Origin: Propionibacteriaceae bacterium
Lineage (GTDB): Bacteria > Actinomycetota > Actinomycetes > Propionibacteriales > Propionibacteriaceae
Length of the DNA: 64,000 bases
Assembly: GCA_009782915.1 (NCBI GenBank)
Contig: WRIC01000002.1
Coordinates: 62,001 to 126,000, forward strand
Direction: 5' to 3'
In this document: positions 54,020 to 62,967 of the stretch, piece by piece
Position numbering within the stretch: the stretch's first letter is position 1
Layout: the number at the start of each line of letters is the position of its first letter
Notes under the pieces: model-generated
Seen by the model: only the letters and a program-made list of their open reading frames with translations
What the model was told of the DNA's origin: nothing
The model's database searches: none
Position numbers and translations under genes: made by a program

Positions 54020-55347
54020 AAATACTCGTCGTTGGGGGAGGCATCACTGGCCTCGCGGGGGCTCTCGAAGCCGCGCGAGGTGGGATGGAAGTCACCCTCG
54101 TGGAAGCGGAGAACCGCCTTGGTGGCAAGGTGTGGACCGAAACCACCGATAACCTGGTCATCGAACATGGCCCCGACTCGGTGATCAACTATCGGCCCGA
54201 GGCGCTGGGATTGGCCCGAGAATTGGGGCTCGGTGACTCTATCGAAGAGGTGGCCTCCTCACGGGTGGTCTACATGCGTTCAGGGGGGAAACTTCGACCC
54301 CTTCCGGCATCCATGGGAATCATCTTGCCAGCCCGTTTGTGGCCTTTTGTCACGACCGGAATCCTGTCGATCCCTGACAAATTGCGTGCCGGGTTTGATC
54401 TGGTTCTTCCCCGAAAGCTCTCGTCCGGTGAGGACCAGTCCATTGGTGAGTTCTTGGCTTATCGTCTGGGGCCAGCGATGGTACGGAAATTCGCTGATCC
54501 ACTGGTGGGCGGGATATATGGAGCGAGTGTGGATGATCTGAGCCTGGATGCCGTACTGCCTAGTCTTCGCCAGAACGAAGATGACCACAGGTCACTACTC
54601 CTAGCAGCTCGAGCTACCCGACCGCGTGGACCACAGAAGAAAGGCGCAAGCCCCTTCAGGTCACTGGCCGGGGGGATGGGCACCCTCATCGATAGCCTTG
54701 CTGAAGCTAATCGCAACGCGGGTGTGGAGATCGTACTGGGAGAACAAGTGGAACCATCGATCCTGGATTCTGGGGAGTATGACCATATTCTACTAGCTGG
54801 GGGAGTGGGCTCATCGAAGGGTCTGCTCGCCGACCATGTCCCCGAAGCAGCCGCTATCTTGTCCCAAACCCCCCTGAGTAGCTCAACTGTGGTGAGTTTG
54901 GCGTACGACCAGGATCAGGTGGGTACTGGTGCAGCCGCCCATGGATGGCTGGAGGCTCAGGTTGCTCCAGTCAGCGGGATCACGGTCTCGAGTGCCAAAT
55001 GGCCGGGCCGTGCTCCCGAGGGTACGGTTTTACTGCGGGCCTTTGTTCCCGCTCGCCTCGGAGCTATTGCTGGGGCCCCAGATGCAGAACTGCTGTCGGC
55101 AGTGAAATCTCACTTGGGTGAGGTGATGGGGGTACGTGGTGCCCCATCGATGACGAGGATCACCAGATGGACCAACGTTATGCCGACTTATACCGTGGGA
55201 CACTTGACTCGCACCCAGGCGGTAGAGAAAGCTTTAGAACTCACACATGTGCGCATAGCCGGTTCAGCGGTTCATGGTGTGGGTTTACCCGATTGCATCG
55301 GGTCCGCACGAAGAATAGTCCAGTCATGGAAAGGACTTCAGTCATGA
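54016..55347 (+). CDS. hemY: Coproporphyrinogen III oxidase (HemY/CgoX type, FAD)
   Basis: FAD flavoprotein of the protoporphyrinogen oxidase family, 443 residues. The dinucleotide motif is ILVVGGGITGLAGALEAARG at residues 2-21, then LVEAENRLGGKV and EHGPDSVINY. In actinobacteria such enzymes oxidise coproporphyrinogen III to coproporphyrin III (CgoX), using oxygen. It starts with TTG 54016 overlapping the radical SAM stop. It ends inside the start of hemH (ATGA). Confidence 0.92.
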   Translation: MKILVVGGGITGLAGALEAARGGMEVTLVEAENRLGGKVWTETTDNLVIEHGPDSVINYRPEALGLARELGLGDSIEEVASSRVVYMRSGGKLRPLPASMGIILPARLWPFVTTGILSIPDKLRAGFDLVLPRKLSSGEDQSIGEFLAYRLGPAMVRKFADPLVGGIYGASVDDLSLDAVLPSLRQNEDDHRSLLLAARATRPRGPQKKGASPFRSLAGGMGTLIDSLAEANRNAGVEIVLGEQVEPSILDSGEYDHILLAGGVGSSKGLLADHVPEAAAILSQTPLSSSTVVSLAYDQDQVGTGAAAHGWLEAQVAPVSGITVSSAKWPGRAPEGTVLLRAFVPARLGAIAGAPDAELLSAVKSHLGEVMGVRGAPSMTRITRWTNVMPTYTVGHLTRTQAVEKALELTHVRIAGSAVHGVGLPDCIGSARRIVQSWKGLQS

Positions 55348-56414
55348 CAGACATAGATGGATTAGCCAACGCCGATGCCCTCATGGTCATCGGCTTCGGG
55401 GGACCTGAGTCACCAGATGAAGTGATCCCCTTTTTACAATCAGTGACGGCCGGTCGTGGTATTCCTGAGGAAAGACTCGCTGAAGTCGGCGAACACTATT
55501 TTCATTTCGGGGGGAAAAGCCCAGTCAATGAGCAGAATCTCGCCTTGACCTTGGCGCTCGCTGATCGGCTCAAGAAGCTCGGTTTTGATCTTCCGGTGGT
55601 ACGCGCCAATCGCAACTCGGCGCCTTTCATACCCGATGTTCTACACCAGCTAGCCGACCAGGGAGCAAAGAAAGTCATGGGTGTGGCTTTGGCTTCCTTC
55701 TCTAGTTATTCGTCGTGTCGGCAATACCGCGAAGACCTAGGAAAGGCTGTTCAATCCCTCGATGATCCGTCTATTGAGGTGGTGAAATTGCCAGGTTTGT
55801 GCCGGGTTCCAGGGTTGGAGGATGCTTTTGTTGAAGGACTCACCCCAGCGTTGGCACAGGTTGCTGATGAGTCAACAGTTGTGATGTTTGCTGTTCATTC
55901 TTTGCCCACGGCGATGGCCGCCACCTCGGGGCCTCAAGGAAACGCCTATGTCGGTCAGCACAGGGATCTGGCCCAACGAATCATCGATCGGGCCTGGAAG
56001 GATGCCGGCCTTGACCAATGCCCCCCTTGGGAGATCGTCTTTCAGTCACGTAGCGGACCAGCTCACATACCCTGGCTTGAGCCCGATATCTCCGATGCTA
56101 TCTTGGAGGCCCACAAGCAGGGGATCACCCATGTGATCTGTGTACCGCTCAGTTTCCTCACCGACCATATGGAGGTGATCTGGGACTTGGATACCCAGGC
56201 AGCCGAAACTGCTGATGATCTCGGGTTGGATTTCACTCGCGTTCCAACACCGGGAACAAACCCACTGTTTTTGGATTCTTTCGCTGGATGGGTGGCGAGA
56301 TATCTGTCTGAGTCTCTTCGCCCACCGGGCAGTGGGGAGTCTTGTTTCGGTGATTGTTGCCCAGCTCCCATGGGGAAAACAAGCCCGGTTGTGGAGGGGG
56401 TTGTTCGCTCATGA
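55344..56414 (+). CDS. hemH: Coproporphyrin ferrochelatase (CpfC/HemH), Fe-S type
   Basis: Inserts iron into coproporphyrin III (or protoporphyrin). 356 residues. MVIGFGGPESPDEVIPFL near the N-terminus, the catalytic His in FAVHSLPTAM, and PLSFLTDHMEVIWDLD with the conserved acidic residue. Cys153 and a C-terminal cluster Cys334, Cys338, Cys339 (SCFGDCCPAP) fit the four ligands of the [2Fe-2S] cluster found in actinobacterial ferrochelatases. There is no fused ChdC domain. ATG 55344 overlaps the hemY stop; ATG 55326 is an alternative. Confidence 0.93.
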   Translation: MTDIDGLANADALMVIGFGGPESPDEVIPFLQSVTAGRGIPEERLAEVGEHYFHFGGKSPVNEQNLALTLALADRLKKLGFDLPVVRANRNSAPFIPDVLHQLADQGAKKVMGVALASFSSYSSCRQYREDLGKAVQSLDDPSIEVVKLPGLCRVPGLEDAFVEGLTPALAQVADESTVVMFAVHSLPTAMAATSGPQGNAYVGQHRDLAQRIIDRAWKDAGLDQCPPWEIVFQSRSGPAHIPWLEPDISDAILEAHKQGITHVICVPLSFLTDHMEVIWDLDTQAAETADDLGLDFTRVPTPGTNPLFLDSFAGWVARYLSESLRPPGSGESCFGDCCPAPMGKTSPVVEGVVRS

Positions 56415-57130
56415 ACACATGGAGGGCTTTAGTCCACACCCAACGCGATTGCACCCTCGGTGATGCAGTCATGGATCGAGGCGGTCTCCTGGATGAGGTT
56501 GACCTCATTCATCGCACCGGCCTACCTGTGGGTCCTGTTCGCACAGCCCTCAAAGAACTCGGTGAGGTGGATTGGGTGGCGGTGACCTCCCCGTACACTG
56601 TTGATACCTTGAGTGAACTAGGACTGCTGGAGGTGCTCAGTCGTGGGCCCAAGCGTGCTGCAGTGGGGCCATCGTCTCACAGAGCCCTGAGGAAACTCTC
56701 CTTGTCGGTGGACCTGGTTCCCACCCAAGGATCCAGTGGTGCTGCCCTCGCTGAGGTTTTCCCCCAAGGACCTGGTCACGTCCTCATCCCCGGGGCCCGC
56801 GAAACCGCAGGAACCCTCGAAGCTGGGCTTGAAGCCAAAGGATGGAAGGTGACCACACTCCCGGTCTATGCAACCCAAGGGGCTACCACGATGGACAAGA
56901 TGGTCTCTACGCGCTGGGACGAGGGAGACTACGAGGTGTTTATTGCCACCTCACCGTCGACAGCAAAGGCGGCAGCCTATCTCTTGGGTCCCACTGTTCC
57001 CACGGTGGCTATAGGCCCATCCTCCTACGCTTGCGCGATGGAGCTGGGATTCCCCAAGGTTCTCCAATCCCCCTCGGCGAACCCCGATGATCTCGTTGCT
57101 ACCTGCGCGATGATTCTCGAAGATGGATAG
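56411..57130 (+). CDS. hemD: Uroporphyrinogen-III synthase
   Basis: Cyclises hydroxymethylbilane with ring D inversion. 239 residues. The family is weakly conserved, but VAVTSPYTVDTLSELG near residue 55 and YEVFIATSPSTAKAAAYLLG near 175 are the two HemD half-signatures, with TVAIGPSSYACAMELGF at the end. The start ATG 56411 overlaps the hemH stop by 4 bp; the track start at 56354 lies in hemH. No uroporphyrinogen methyltransferase is fused, unlike in many actinobacteria. Confidence 0.9.
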   Translation: MNTWRALVHTQRDCTLGDAVMDRGGLLDEVDLIHRTGLPVGPVRTALKELGEVDWVAVTSPYTVDTLSELGLLEVLSRGPKRAAVGPSSHRALRKLSLSVDLVPTQGSSGAALAEVFPQGPGHVLIPGARETAGTLEAGLEAKGWKVTTLPVYATQGATTMDKMVSTRWDEGDYEVFIATSPSTAKAAAYLLGPTVPTVAIGPSSYACAMELGFPKVLQSPSANPDDLVATCAMILEDG

Positions 57131-57139
57131 GATTGTGCT

Positions 57140-58120
57140 ATGACAGCTTATTACCGTCCTCGGCGTTTGAGGACCACCCCAGCGATGCGTCGGATGGTTG
57201 CCCAAACCAGGATTAACCCAGCCCAGTTGGTCTTGCCAGTTTTTGTGGCTGAGGGCATCACTTCACCAGTAGCGCTCACCTCCATGCCTGGGGTCCAGCG
57301 TCACACGATGGACTCACTGGTGAAGCTCGCCCACGAAGCCGTGATACAAGGGCTTGGAGGGCTCATGGTTTTTGGTGTGCCTGCTGAAGACAACAAAGAC
57401 GATCTCGGTACACAGGCGTACGCGGAGCAAGGAATACTCAATCAGGCTTTAGCGAGACTGCGCGCAGAGGTGGGCGACGAGATAGTCATCATGGCTGACA
57501 CCTGCCTCGACGAGTTCACCACCCATGGCCACTGTGGGATCGTGAACCGTTCTGGGCATGTCGACAACGATGCTACGTGCGATCTCTATGCCAAACAAGC
57601 CGTAGCTCAGGCGCGTGCAGGAGCTCACATGGTGGGACCCTCCGGCATGATGGATGGTCAGGTCGCTGCGATACGTCAGGGGCTCGATGATGAGGGGTTC
57701 ACTGACGTGGGGATCCTTGCGTACTCGGCCAAGTATGCTTCGGCTTTTTATGGCCCCTTCCGCGAAGCCGTGAGTTGTTCACTGAGTGGGGACCGGCGAA
57801 CCTACCAAATGGACCCAGCCAATCGTCGCGAGGGTTCCTTCGAAACTGAGCTGGATATCGCCGAGGGTGCCGACATGGTCATGGTGAAACCAGCAGGCTA
57901 CTACCTGGATATTGTGGCCGATGTCGCAGGACTGAGTTCTGTTCCTGTGGCGGCCTACCAGGTCTCCGGGGAGTATTCCATGATCCAAGCGGCTGGTGAA
58001 CGCGGATGGATTGACACTGAAGCGGCCTTGAAGGAATCGGTGTTGTGTATCTTGCGGGCGGGTGCTGATGTGGTGTTGACCTATGGTGCGATGGACCTAG
58101 CGAAAGAGATGAAGAAATGA
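57140..58120 (+). CDS. hemB: Porphobilinogen synthase (ALA dehydratase)
   Basis: Condenses two ALA to porphobilinogen. 326 residues. The metal-site block [14 protein letters not shown] keeps two of the three zinc Cys and has Asp for the third, as in other actinobacteria. Catalytic lysines are in [14 protein letters not shown] and [25 protein letters not shown]-like N-terminus is normal. It overlaps hemL by 4 bp. Confidence 0.96.
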   Translation: MTAYYRPRRLRTTPAMRRMVAQTRINPAQLVLPVFVAEGITSPVALTSMPGVQRHTMDSLVKLAHEAVIQGLGGLMVFGVPAEDNKDDLGTQAYAEQGILNQALARLRAEVGDEIVIMADTCLDEFTTHGHCGIVNRSGHVDNDATCDLYAKQAVAQARAGAHMVGPSGMMDGQVAAIRQGLDDEGFTDVGILAYSAKYASAFYGPFREAVSCSLSGDRRTYQMDPANRREGSFETELDIAEGADMVMVKPAGYYLDIVADVAGLSSVPVAAYQVSGEYSMIQAAGERGWIDTEAALKESVLCILRAGADVVLTYGAMDLAKEMKK

Positions 58121-59418
58121 CCGACGATGTATTTGTTGCCGCGCAAAAAGTGATGCCCGGTGGGGTGTCCTCTCCTGTTCGTGCCTTTGGCGCAGTTGGT
58201 GGTACGCCAGTGTTTGCTGCTAGTGCATCCGGAGCTTATGTCACTGGCCACGATGGCCGGGAATACCTCGACCTCGTGGGGTCGTGGGGGCCGGCCCTGC
58301 TTGGTCATGGACATCCTGAGGTGGTTGAGGCCGTCCAGCAGGCTGCTTCGCGAGGGTTGTCCTTTGGGGCCCCCACCACCGGTGAAACCGAGTTAGCCCA
58401 ACTCATCATTGATCGTGTTTCAGGCATAGAGAAGGTACGTTTCACATCCACTGGCACCGAGGCAACCATGACGGCTATTCGACTGGCACGCGGGGTGACT
58501 GGTCGTGATGCCATCATCAAGTTCGCTGGTTGCTACCACGGACATTCTGATGGCTTGCTGGCCCAAGCTGGCTCCGGGGTGGCTACTGCGGGGCTACCCG
58601 GCTCCGCTGGCGTGACCACCGGTGCTGCTGGCGACACCATTGTTGTTCCCTACAATGATCTTGAAGCCGTACAAGCGGTTTTCGACACCCGCGGTGGCGA
58701 CATTGCTGCGGTCATCACCGAAGCTGCTGCCGCCAACATGGGTGTGGTTCCCCCGGATGCGGGATTCAACCAGGGGTTACATCGGATCACGAAGGCCAAT
58801 GGCGCCTTGCTCATCCAAGATGAGGTACTCACTGGGTTCCGTGTCTCCGATGCCGGCTGGTGGGGTTTAGAAGGCCGAGAAGAAGGTTGGACCCCCGATA
58901 TCTATTGTTTCGGTAAGGTCACTGGTGGGGGAATGCCACTAGCAGCGCTGGGGGGATCAGCTCAGATCATGGATCACCTAGCACCGGTTGGTCCGGTGTA
59001 TCAGGCAGGAACCTTGTCGGGCAATCCTTTAGCGGTGGCTGCCGGCAAAGCAACCTTGTCTCTGGCAGATGGGGGAGTCTACTCCCACATTGATTCCCTC
59101 GCCGATCAACTCGCCCAGATCACCACCACCCATCTGGCAGACGCTGGCGTACCTCATCGACTTCAGCGTGCAGGTTCCCTGCTCAGTGTGTTCTGGGGCG
59201 AAGATGTGGTGGCGGCTCCAGTGAAAAACTATGGTCAAGCCCAAAGACAGGACACCACAATGTTCACACGGTTTTTCCATGCCATGCTCGACCAGGGGAT
59301 CTTGCTTCCCCCCTCAGCCTTTGAGGCGTGGTTCCTCTCAGCGGCCCATACCCGTAGCGACATGGACCGCCTCGACGAGGCTATTTCTGTGGCGGTGACT
59401 AAGGTGTCAGGACAATAG
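58117..59418 (+). CDS. hemL: Glutamate-1-semialdehyde 2,1-aminomutase
   Basis: PLP enzyme that forms 5-aminolevulinate from the HemA product. 433 residues. [17 protein letters not shown] near the N-terminus, [18 protein letters not shown], the Asp of [12 protein letters not shown] and the PLP Lys in [15 protein letters not shown]. Last gene of the haem cluster; its 3' end overlaps the convergent lipoprotein gene by 20 bp. Confidence 0.96.
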   Translation: MTDDVFVAAQKVMPGGVSSPVRAFGAVGGTPVFAASASGAYVTGHDGREYLDLVGSWGPALLGHGHPEVVEAVQQAASRGLSFGAPTTGETELAQLIIDRVSGIEKVRFTSTGTEATMTAIRLARGVTGRDAIIKFAGCYHGHSDGLLAQAGSGVATAGLPGSAGVTTGAAGDTIVVPYNDLEAVQAVFDTRGGDIAAVITEAAAANMGVVPPDAGFNQGLHRITKANGALLIQDEVLTGFRVSDAGWWGLEGREEGWTPDIYCFGKVTGGGMPLAALGGSAQIMDHLAPVGPVYQAGTLSGNPLAVAAGKATLSLADGGVYSHIDSLADQLAQITTTHLADAGVPHRLQRAGSLLSVFWGEDVVAAPVKNYGQAQRQDTTMFTRFFHAMLDQGILLPPSAFEAWFLSAAHTRSDMDRLDEAISVAVTKVSGQ

Positions 59419-60259
59419 TTCCGCTCAAAATCACAGCGTTGTCGTAGCTGGCCATGTCTGTGATCTTGATCTCCACATCATTGGTGTTGTCGAGAAGGGT
59501 GTAGACCTCACGGATCTTGATCGTGGTGCCAGGTTGAATATCCGCGTGTCCATTCGCCTCCAGCGCACTGTCATGCAAAGAGCTATCCCAAGGAACAAAA
59601 CCCCACTGCAGCTCGGTCCCATTCTGGAAGAGTTTTGTTCTTGTTGCACGGCTGTAGGAAGTCGTCGAACTGGAGTTATTGGTGAATTCGAGATCAATAA
59701 CAAGAATGTACTTACCACTATCCTCCAGACCAGTGGTGTTGGTGACCTCAACCTTGAACTCAGAGATAGAAACCTCTCGCTCAGCATCTGCCAGGTCGAT
59801 GATTTCACGCAATATCTCAACAGTGTTGGTGTAATTCAAATTGGCAACAGTGATGACGAGTTCGACTATGCCTTCAGCGTCGAGGGAAGGAATCTCGTAG
59901 ACCAACTGAGCAGCCCCCTGATCCCCTGCACTGATATCGCTATCTCGCGGAAGGGAGTTCGGGTTGTCTTCACCCAGGTAACCACGGTTGAGGGTTTTAT
60001 CGCCCAAGGTTGCCACAGCGTCACTGCTCACAGTAAAACCCGACATGAGGTGGTCAGTGTTGTTCTTCACCGTGAGATTGATCACCAGCAGGGCAGAGTC
60101 GTCGTACGCTCCACTTCCAGTAACAAAGGCTCGATCCATTGTGACGTCCATGATTGGTTTCTTGGAACCAGCTCCCAAACCAGGGATCGAACATCCCGAC
60201 AAGGCAAGAAGACAGGTGAGTGCCAAAGTAGTGAGGGCGGTTATCGCTTTAGTGGTCAC
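59399..60259 (-). CDS. Lipoprotein with two DUF5067-like domains
   Basis: A 286-residue secreted lipoprotein. The lipobox is LLALSGC with Cys near residue 23. Two similar beta-sandwich-like regions follow (about 35-145 and 155-286). The second has [20 protein letters not shown] and [13 protein letters not shown], which matches the DUF5067 pattern (yTNxS...YQNGxxL). The first has [18 protein letters not shown] and is probably a diverged copy. Function unknown; likely an envelope immunoglobulin-like fold. GTG start with SD AAAGGATGA. Confidence 0.78.
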   Translation of the reverse strand: MTTKAITALTTLALTCLLALSGCSIPGLGAGSKKPIMDVTMDRAFVTGSGAYDDSALLVINLTVKNNTDHLMSGFTVSSDAVATLGDKTLNRGYLGEDNPNSLPRDSDISAGDQGAAQLVYEIPSLDAEGIVELVITVANLNYTNTVEILREIIDLADAEREVSISEFKVEVTNTTGLEDSGKYILVIDLEFTNNSSSTTSYSRATRTKLFQNGTELQWGFVPWDSSLHDSALEANGHADIQPGTTIKIREVYTLLDNTNDVEIKITDMASYDNAVILSGTIVLTP

Positions 60260-60390
60260 GACTCATCCTTTCCATGGTTCTCCTGTGAGTCATCGGCTGG
60301 GCGCTGAAAAACCTCACATGAGCGCGTGATAATGAGCTCTATCATACATCCGATCTCCTCATGAGTTTGCCCCCATCCCCATCATGAGAA

Positions 60391-60424
60391 TGTGTCACAT
60401 GGGGACGGGGGTGTTTTGTCACAG
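60391..60424. repeat. Family-B palindromic repeat (GGGGACGG type)
   Basis: GTGTCACATGGGGACGGGGGTGTTTTGTCACA: arms GTG(T)CACA/TGTCAC around the GGGGACGG core. Nearly the same sequence is at 16409. Confidence 0.6.
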
Positions 60425-60453
60425 TCCCCATTCCTCGCAGGGCTGAGGGCGAG

Positions 60454-60459
60454 TAGAGT
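60454..60459 (+). promoter_or_regulatory. Leaderless -10 element of gpmA
   Basis: TAGAGT, six bases (AGCGTC), ATG 60466; no ribosome binding site. Confidence 0.5.
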
Positions 60460-60465
60460 AGCGTC

Positions 60466-61215
60466 ATGACGTACACACTGATTCTTCTTCGCCATGGCGA
60501 ATCCGAATGGAATGCCCTCAACTTGTTCACCGGCTGGGTGGATGTTGACCTCAACGACAAGGGAGTCGGTGAGGCCAAACGTGGTGGTGAATTGCTTCTC
60601 AAAGAAAGACTCCTACCTGATATTTTGCACACTTCGGTCTTGCGTCGTGCGATCCACACCTCCTATCTAGCGCTGGACGGTTGTGGTCGCCATTGGGTCG
60701 ATGTTCGACGATCCTGGAGGCTCAACGAGCGCCACTATGGCGCACTACAAGGTAAAGATAAAACACAGATCAGAGACGAGTACGGTGAAGAGCAGTTCAT
60801 GCAGTGGAGGCGTTCCTATGACACTCCACCACCCACGCTGGATGATTCCTCGGAATTCTCTCAGGTCAATGATCCGCGTTATGCTCATCTGCCTGCCGAA
60901 GCCCGTCCACGAACAGAATGCCTCAAGGATGTTCTCGTACGCGCACTGCCGTACTGGTATGACTCCATCGTGCCTGACTTGATCACTGGAAAGAATGTGC
61001 TGGTGACCGCCCATGGCAACAGCCTGCGGGCGCTGGTTAAGCACCTGGACTCTATTTCGGATGAGCAGATTTCTGGGTTGAATATCCCCACAGGGATACC
61101 GCTGGTCTATGAGCTCAACGATGATTTCCGTCCACTGATCCCCGGTGGGCGCTACCTAGATCCTGCAGCGGCCGAAGCGGCCATTGAAGCAGTTAAAAAC
61201 CAGGGAAAGAAGTAA
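60466..61215 (+). CDS. gpmA: 2,3-bisphosphoglycerate-dependent phosphoglycerate mutase
   Basis: Glycolytic mutase, 249 residues. The phosphohistidine motif is [37 protein letters not shown] is the substrate block and the second His is in [17 protein letters not shown]. Full length. In actinobacteria the gene is commonly alone; here it is monocistronic with its own leaderless promoter. Confidence 0.96.
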   Translation: MTYTLILLRHGESEWNALNLFTGWVDVDLNDKGVGEAKRGGELLLKERLLPDILHTSVLRRAIHTSYLALDGCGRHWVDVRRSWRLNERHYGALQGKDKTQIRDEYGEEQFMQWRRSYDTPPPTLDDSSEFSQVNDPRYAHLPAEARPRTECLKDVLVRALPYWYDSIVPDLITGKNVLVTAHGNSLRALVKHLDSISDEQISGLNIPTGIPLVYELNDDFRPLIPGGRYLDPAAAEAAIEAVKNQGKK

Positions 61216-61294
61216 CTTCATACGCAAGTGATTTGCGGATGGGTCGCTTGACAGGTGGGCGCCAGGGCGTGTTTTTCGGCATCCAAAATTGTGG

Positions 61295-61300
61295 TAGAAT
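61295..61300 (+). promoter_or_regulatory. Possible -10 element of the carD operon
   Basis: TAGAAT preceded by TTGTGG (extended -10 like) about 24 bp before the carD ATG. No convincing -35. Confidence 0.35.
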
Positions 61301-61323
61301 GGTCGTCGGCAGAAAGGGTCTGT

Positions 61324-61818
61324 ATGTCGTTCTCGATCGGTGAGACGGTTGTTTACCCCAACCATGGGGCTGCTGTCATTGAAGATATCGAAACCCGTTC
61401 CATCAAGGGCGAAGACAAGCTTTACTTGGTTCTTCGTATTGTTGGACAATCGGACCTGGTGGTGAGAGTCCCAGCCTGCAATCTTGATCTCGTCGGGGTA
61501 CGAGGTGTTGTGGCTGGAGAGGATCTCGACCACGTTTTCACTGTCCTCAAGGCAACAGATGTTGAAGAGCCCACCAACTGGTCGCGGCGTTTCAAGGCGA
61601 ACCTGGAAAAGATCCACTCCGGCAATGTTGTCAAGGTTGCCGAAGTCGTTCGTGACCTGTGGCGTCGCGAACATGATCGCGGACTGTCTGCTGGTGAGAA
61701 AAGAATGCTTGCCAAGGCTCGCCAGAATCTTGTCTCCGAACTTGCGCTGGCTCAGCACGTTGATGAAGCGCGCGCTGAAGAGATCCTCGATGAGGCATTG
61801 TCCTCAGTAATGAAGTGA
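61324..61818 (+). CDS. carD: CarD-family transcriptional regulator
   Basis: RNA polymerase-binding regulator that stabilises open complexes, especially at rRNA promoters. 164 residues. The N-terminal RID/Tudor domain is [20 protein letters not shown] with KLYLVLRI; the C-terminal helical DNA-binding domain has [17 protein letters not shown] and the conserved Trp in [23 protein letters not shown] 61324 with SD AGAAAGGGTCTGT replaces the track start 61255. ispD follows with a GTGA overlap. Confidence 0.95.
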   Translation: MSFSIGETVVYPNHGAAVIEDIETRSIKGEDKLYLVLRIVGQSDLVVRVPACNLDLVGVRGVVAGEDLDHVFTVLKATDVEEPTNWSRRFKANLEKIHSGNVVKVAEVVRDLWRREHDRGLSAGEKRMLAKARQNLVSELALAQHVDEARAEEILDEALSSVMK

Positions 61819-62498
61819 ACTCCGCAACCCAAGACGAAGTCGCTGCGATTGTTGTTGCGGCAGGATCGGGTGTGAGGCTCGGGCGCGAACTGCCGAAGGC
61901 TGCTATCGAAATCGCTGGCGTACCGATGGTTACCCGTGCTGTTCAAGCCATGTTTGCTGGTGGTGTTGATCGTGTGATTGTTGTTGCTCCCGAGGCATGG
62001 ATCGAGCAGTTTGCTGCTTTCTTCGCTGACTACCATGAGCGGGTCACCGTGATTCCTGGGGGTCTTCTCCGCCAGGATTCTGTCCGTCTCGGGCTTGCCC
62101 ATATTCAGGACGCCAACATCGTACTCGTTCATGATGCGGCACGCCCCTTGGTGCCGCCTTTTATCGTGGATCGGGTGATCGAAGCAGTACGCGATGGAGC
62201 CCCAGCGGTTATTCCTGTTGTCGCCCAGGTGGATTCTCTGCGCAGAATCAGGCGAAATTGGACGGTGGCTGTGGATCGTTCCACCTTTCTGCGGGTCCAA
62301 ACTCCGCAAGGCTTTGAGGCTGATGGACTGCGTCAAGCCCACTCTCATGTCGGTGACAAGGAGTTCACTGATGATGCCACCATGTGTGAAGCAATCGACA
62401 TCCCAGTGATCACTGTCCCTGGCGACTCCCTGGCGTTCAAGATCACCGAACCCATGGATTTGGTTCTGGCGGAAGTCATTGCCCGAGGTGAGTCGTGA
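61815..62498 (+). CDS. ispD: 2-C-methyl-D-erythritol 4-phosphate cytidylyltransferase
   Basis: Third enzyme of the MEP isoprenoid pathway. 227 residues. The CTP-binding N-terminus is [19 protein letters not shown], then [18 protein letters not shown], and [15 protein letters not shown] near residue 157, all family motifs. The GTG start lies inside the carD stop; the ispF start overlaps its own stop. Confidence 0.95.
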   Translation: MNSATQDEVAAIVVAAGSGVRLGRELPKAAIEIAGVPMVTRAVQAMFAGGVDRVIVVAPEAWIEQFAAFFADYHERVTVIPGGLLRQDSVRLGLAHIQDANIVLVHDAARPLVPPFIVDRVIEAVRDGAPAVIPVVAQVDSLRRIRRNWTVAVDRSTFLRVQTPQGFEADGLRQAHSHVGDKEFTDDATMCEAIDIPVITVPGDSLAFKITEPMDLVLAEVIARGES

Positions 62499-62965
62499 AA
62501 CTGAGAACAGGCATCGGGGTGGATGCCCATCAGTTAACTGACCAGCGCCCAATGAAGATGGCGGGGTTGTTGTTTGCTGAAGAAACCCAAGGACTTGACG
62601 GCCATTCCGATGGGGACGTCGCCTGTCATGCCATGTGTGATGCCCTACTGTCTGCTGCTGGTTTGGGAGACCTGGGCGAGGTTTTTGGTGTGTCTGATCC
62701 TGCCTGGGCTGGGGCCACAGGGTCAGCACTACTCGAAGAGGTGGTACGCCGTGTCCAAGGTGATGGATGGGAGATCAGCAATATTGCTGTCCAAATTGTG
62801 GGAAATAAACCGCGGATGGCGCTACGACGTAGCGAAGCGGAACAGGGTCTCAGTAAACTCGTGGGGGCACCAGTGTCGGTGAGTGCCACCTCGACAGATT
62901 CCCTCGGGTTCACCGGTCGAGGTGAAGGGGTGATGGCGATCGCTAGTGCCCTGCTCGTATCGTAG
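62495..62965 (+). CDS. ispF: 2-C-methyl-D-erythritol 2,4-cyclodiphosphate synthase
   Basis: Fifth MEP-pathway enzyme, 156 residues. The metal ligands are in GIGVDAHQL (Asp, His) and GHSDGDVACHAMCDALLSAA (His). The substrate block is SATSTDSLGFTGRGEGVMAI, where the usual TTTE is replaced by TSTDS, a mild change. GTG start with 4-bp overlap of ispD. It converges with the metallopeptidase gene. Confidence 0.95.
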   Translation: MKLRTGIGVDAHQLTDQRPMKMAGLLFAEETQGLDGHSDGDVACHAMCDALLSAAGLGDLGEVFGVSDPAWAGATGSALLEEVVRRVQGDGWEISNIAVQIVGNKPRMALRRSEAEQGLSKLVGAPVSVSATSTDSLGFTGRGEGVMAIASALLVS

Positions 62966-62967
62966 AG

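Noticed and set aside
61248-61300. TTGACA at 61248 as -35 of the carD promoter
   Set aside because: The distance to TAGAAT at 61295 is 41 bp, far from 16-18 bp.
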